DNA of 64,000 nt from Diadema setosum. Lineage: Eukaryota; Echinodermata; Echinoidea; Diadematoida; Diadematidae. The notes under the pieces are model-generated. The model was given only the letters and a program-made list of their open reading frames with translations. It was not told the DNA's origin and made no database searches. The position numbers and the translations under genes are program-made. Where the stretch lies: positions 690,001 through 754,000 of the forward strand of contig CM067077.1 in the NCBI GenBank assembly GCA_033980235.1, read 5' to 3'. Of the stretch, positions 57,201 to 61,721 are shown piece after piece (position 1 is the first letter of the stretch; each line of letters starts with the position of its first letter).

Positions 57201-60200
57201 ACAGCAAAGAGATATCATACAAAAATGTAATGACGGTCATTATTCCGAAGGTTTGTTTAATCATAAAATGAAACGATTCATTACTGAGTACGTCAAAGGT
57301 TTGTAATCGAAAACAACAACAACTCCAAAGGTCGGTACTACAGATGAATGTTCAAAATAAAACTGATTTCTTTCGAAGATTAACAAGCATTTTTTCTTTA
57401 TTATTTTCCAATCAACGAACCTTCAGAAAGGAATCTATCATCTATCATCGTTATTGTTTCGGAATAACAAACCTTTAGAATAAGAAAACACCGTTTTGGG
57501 GCCGTTGTTGTATTCCGAAATTATACTGGCAGAACGTTCGAAATAACAAAATTGATTTCGTTTGGATATAAACGAATATTTTCTCCTTTATCATTTTTCT
57601 ATTAACGATCATTCGGAATTAAGAATGTAGAGTATTATTTTGCCATTATTCTTTCGGAGTAACAAACCCTCAGGGTAAGAAAACTGTAACCGTTTTCATT
57701 TCTTCTTTATCGTTTTCCGATTAACGATCGTTCAGAATAAAGAATCTTAAGTATTTTATCGTTATTCTTTCGCAGTAACGAACCTTCAGAGTATAAAAGA
57801 AAACTGTAACCGTTTTGGGGCCGTCGTTTTGTTCTGGAATTTCACTGACAGAAACTGTCGAAATAACAAAACTGATTTCGTTGTGAAATGAACGGACATT
57901 TTTTTAAAATCATTTTTGGATTAACAAACCTTCAAAATAAGGAATCTAGCATTATTCTATCATTAATCTGTTGGAGTAACGAACCCTCAGAGTAACTTGA
58001 AGAAAACTGCAACTGTTTTTGGGCAGTTGTTTTATTCCAAATTTCACTGGCAAAACGTTTGAAAATGACGCACTGATTTCGTTTTGAAATTTACGGACAT
58101 CTTTCTGTATTCAATCTTCGGTTAACGAACCTTCAGAATAAAGAATCTACAATTTATTATTTTATTATTACTACTTCTGTCGGAATAACAGACCCTTAGA
58201 GTACAAAAACACGCTGTTTTGTGCCATCGTTTTATTCCGAAATTTCACTGACAGAAACGTTCGAAATAACAAAACTGATTTCGTCGTGAAATGAACGGAC
58301 ATTTTTTCTTAATCATTTTTGGATTAACGAACCTTCAGAATAAGGAATCTAGCATTATTTTATCATTAATCTGTCGGAGTAACGAACCCTCAGAGTAAGA
58401 AAACTGCAACTGTTTTTTGGGCAGTCGTTTTATTCCAAAATTTCACTGGCAAAACCGTTCGAAATAACGCACTGATTTCGTTTTGAAATTTACGGACATT
58501 TTTCTTTTCAGTTAACGAACCTTCAGAATAAAGAATCTACAATACTTTTATCATTACTATTTCTGTCGGAATAACAGACCCTTAGAGAACGAAAACACGC
58601 TGTTTTGTGCGTCGTTTTATTCCAAAATTTTACTGGCAGAACGTTCGAAATAACAAAACTGATTTCGTTGTGAAATGAACGGACATTTTTTCTTAATCAT
58701 TTTGGATTAACGAACCTTCAAAATAAAGAATCTAGCATCATTTTATCATTAATCTGTCGGAGTAACGAAAAAAAAAAAGAACCTTGGTGGTGATAACTGA
58801 TGCTGGTGTAGAGAAAAACAAAGACAGCTCGCTCAAAAGATGCTTCCTTCTTTCAGTTTATTTTCTCCCCAGTCATTCCTATCGTTCTCCTCCATGACCC
58901 CTGCCATGCACGGACGATGAACAAAACACAATGTTACTGATGCTGCAATGAAAAGAAAAAAAGAAAGGAACACATCCTCGACGCAAAATTATCTACACTT
59001 TTCAAGTTGAACAAATTGATGTTCGTAATGAAGAATAATAAAAAAAAAAAACACGACCACAAGCAGTGGGGAAACTTGATATCATGGCTTGTGGAAATTT
59101 CACGAAATTTCCATGAAAGCCAGGTGTTTAGATAGAGGAATGCCGCGCGTACTGCCACCTTGCTTCAGTGGTCGTAAACAGCGCGTGTACATAGCAATGT
59201 AAACCAACTGGGACATTGATGAATGATCATCATTTATTTTCTGCCCATGAAGGCCCCCTAAACCCACCTTTTAACAACCAAGCCAGAAGCACGTGGAGCA
59301 TTACGTACGTTGAACTTGAAGACCATCAGGACAGAATTACTATAAATTTTGGCCCGGAAAAGGAAAATGGAATATTCACGAATGACATTTACAAATCCAT
59401 GGAAATTGAAAAGAGTAAAATGGAACGCATGGCTTTTTAGATAAAAAAAACAAAAAACAAAACACTGAAACTACCAAAACCAAAATAACAATTTGCATTT
59501 GCTTACTCCATCATACGTTCTTTTTTCTTTTCTTTTTCTTTAAACGAAAGATGGAGTTAATTTTCTCTCTGCGGCAATGCTTTGAACGCATCTAATTTTG
59601 CGTCATTGCCGATGGGCCAGCTTCCTAAAGAATTGATACGAATCCTTTCAAATATACGAAACAAAGTCTAAAAATCTTGGATCCTGGCGGTGAATTCCGG
59701 TGTTATTATAAATCCTGCTCACTATCAAAATTTAATCATCTGTTCCTTGCGCCATTTTACCAACCAACTGTTCCTGAAAATTTCTTCCTAATCTTGTTCC
59801 AAATTTTGACTTATTTTGCGAATAGAGAGACAGACAGGCAGACAAACTAACAAACAAACCAAAGCAGCCAAAAAAAAAAAAAAATACAACCTTTGGCGGA
59901 GGGGGGCATGCATTTCATATCGTTTGTTTTGCGTAACCCGACAACAAGCGTGACAACAAGCGAGCACGTGTCAGCCCTTCCTCAGCCTCCTTCGGCCTCC
60001 GACCCTCTCTTTCCGTCCTCTCTCTCCCTCTCAGAATACACGTACCGTTGTACACGCAGGCGGCTGTCAGTGGCCGGCTGGGTGCAACCACCGAACTAAA
60101 ACCTCCTTTGTGCATGTGTGTGTGGATCCCAAATCAGAGCGCATGTGAGGTGAGCAAGTGTGTGGTGTATGATGTGGTGTGTATCAGCTAGCATGTCGCT

Positions 60201-61684
60201 CTGTTGAGCCGCATTGTTGTGATCGGTGCGGCGATTGCGTGGATAACTTTTTGCGCGTGTAAACTGCTGCTCCTTTCAACATCTAGCTTCTTTTCTAGCC
60301 AGATAATAAAGACAGAAAAAGGCGAGAAATTGGTCCGAACTTAGCTCGTCAAGCAAGTCACCCTTGTCGGCAAGTTCACGCGTGGTGTTACCCTTGTCGG
60401 CAATTGTTTCTTCAAACCGCACGCTTGTCGGCACCGACAAGGGTGATATACGCTGGCGAGATCCCTGGTGGAGCGCAATACTGATTGGAGAAATGTGTAC
60501 GTGCACTTCACATTCATGTCAGGATCAGAGTCAATATTTTTCGTGTGTCTTTAAATTTGTGAATAGCACCTGACTCACAAAATGTATGAAAAAAAAAAGA
60601 TCCTGCAAAATATTTGGCTTACATGGTATACTTCTGAAAAGTATGACATAATCTTGAAGGAAGTTTAACTTCGAAGCAGTCCACTGTAAGGTGGGAGAGA
60701 GGTGAAGGTTATGTCAGAATGATAGTGACGATTAGAACACTCTTCCAAAACCTGTTGTTCAGCTCAAGGAGCGGATAGGCGCTGTTACCACTCACCCTTC
60801 CCCTCGCCACTGGGGGATCCCCCTGGGGCTATCGGGCTGAATTATATCCTTCCTGTGCTGTAGGAGTGAGTAAGATGGAGGGTGTCTCTGCCCCTCCTCA
60901 GAAGAAATGAGTTTAAATGAGATATCGTCGACCTGCTAAGTGACTATGGTCAACCGTAGGATTATCAGAAAGCCACAACATGGCAAAGTGTCAGGCAATG
61001 ATGTCTTTGTGATGTCAAACCATCGCAGAATCCAACAAGAGTTAATTAACTTGGCGTTGATGAATGTGTGAGCAAATTAAGTGCTTCTGGATTTGACAAG
61101 CATGGACATTTTGATATTCACTATGTACAGCACCACCATACCAAGACCATCATGCTGATCCGTTACACTAGGGACTTCAAAACTTTCTGGTTTTCTCTCT
61201 CATGGCTAGAAATTGATGGCCAGCGATATAGCAACACTGTCATCATCCTGAGGTCCGTTTCGTGAAAGTCGTATGAGAGGCTTTTCGCTCACAAGACACA
61301 GTTATGAGAGACTTATTGAAATGGATCTCTATGGAAATTCTCACATTGCTACATATGAGCAACTTTGGCCATTGCGAGATTTTTGTAAGGACTTTTATGT
61401 GATGACTTCATGAAACAGATCCCTGGAGACTAAAAGACCCAATCCCAATTTACATCCTCCCCCATATCCCACCTGTCTTAAACTTCTGATACCTCAGTCT
61501 AAGGATTGCAAAATTTCCTTTGCCATCTTCCAGCTTTTTTATTAATTATATATATATATATCTTCGCTGTGGCGACAAGACCTTGTATCTACAAAATGTC
61601 AAATGTTCCGGAGAGCAAAAAGCATGGCAGCTGCAGCACTGTAACAAATGGGATCACCTTTGCTTTGACATGCCATGGTGGCTT

Positions 61685-61721
<37 letters not shown>

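Noticed and set aside
57345..58770. CRISPR-like spaced repeats
   Set aside because: Repeats are contiguous ~195-bp satellite units in an animal intron, not short repeats with unique spacers.
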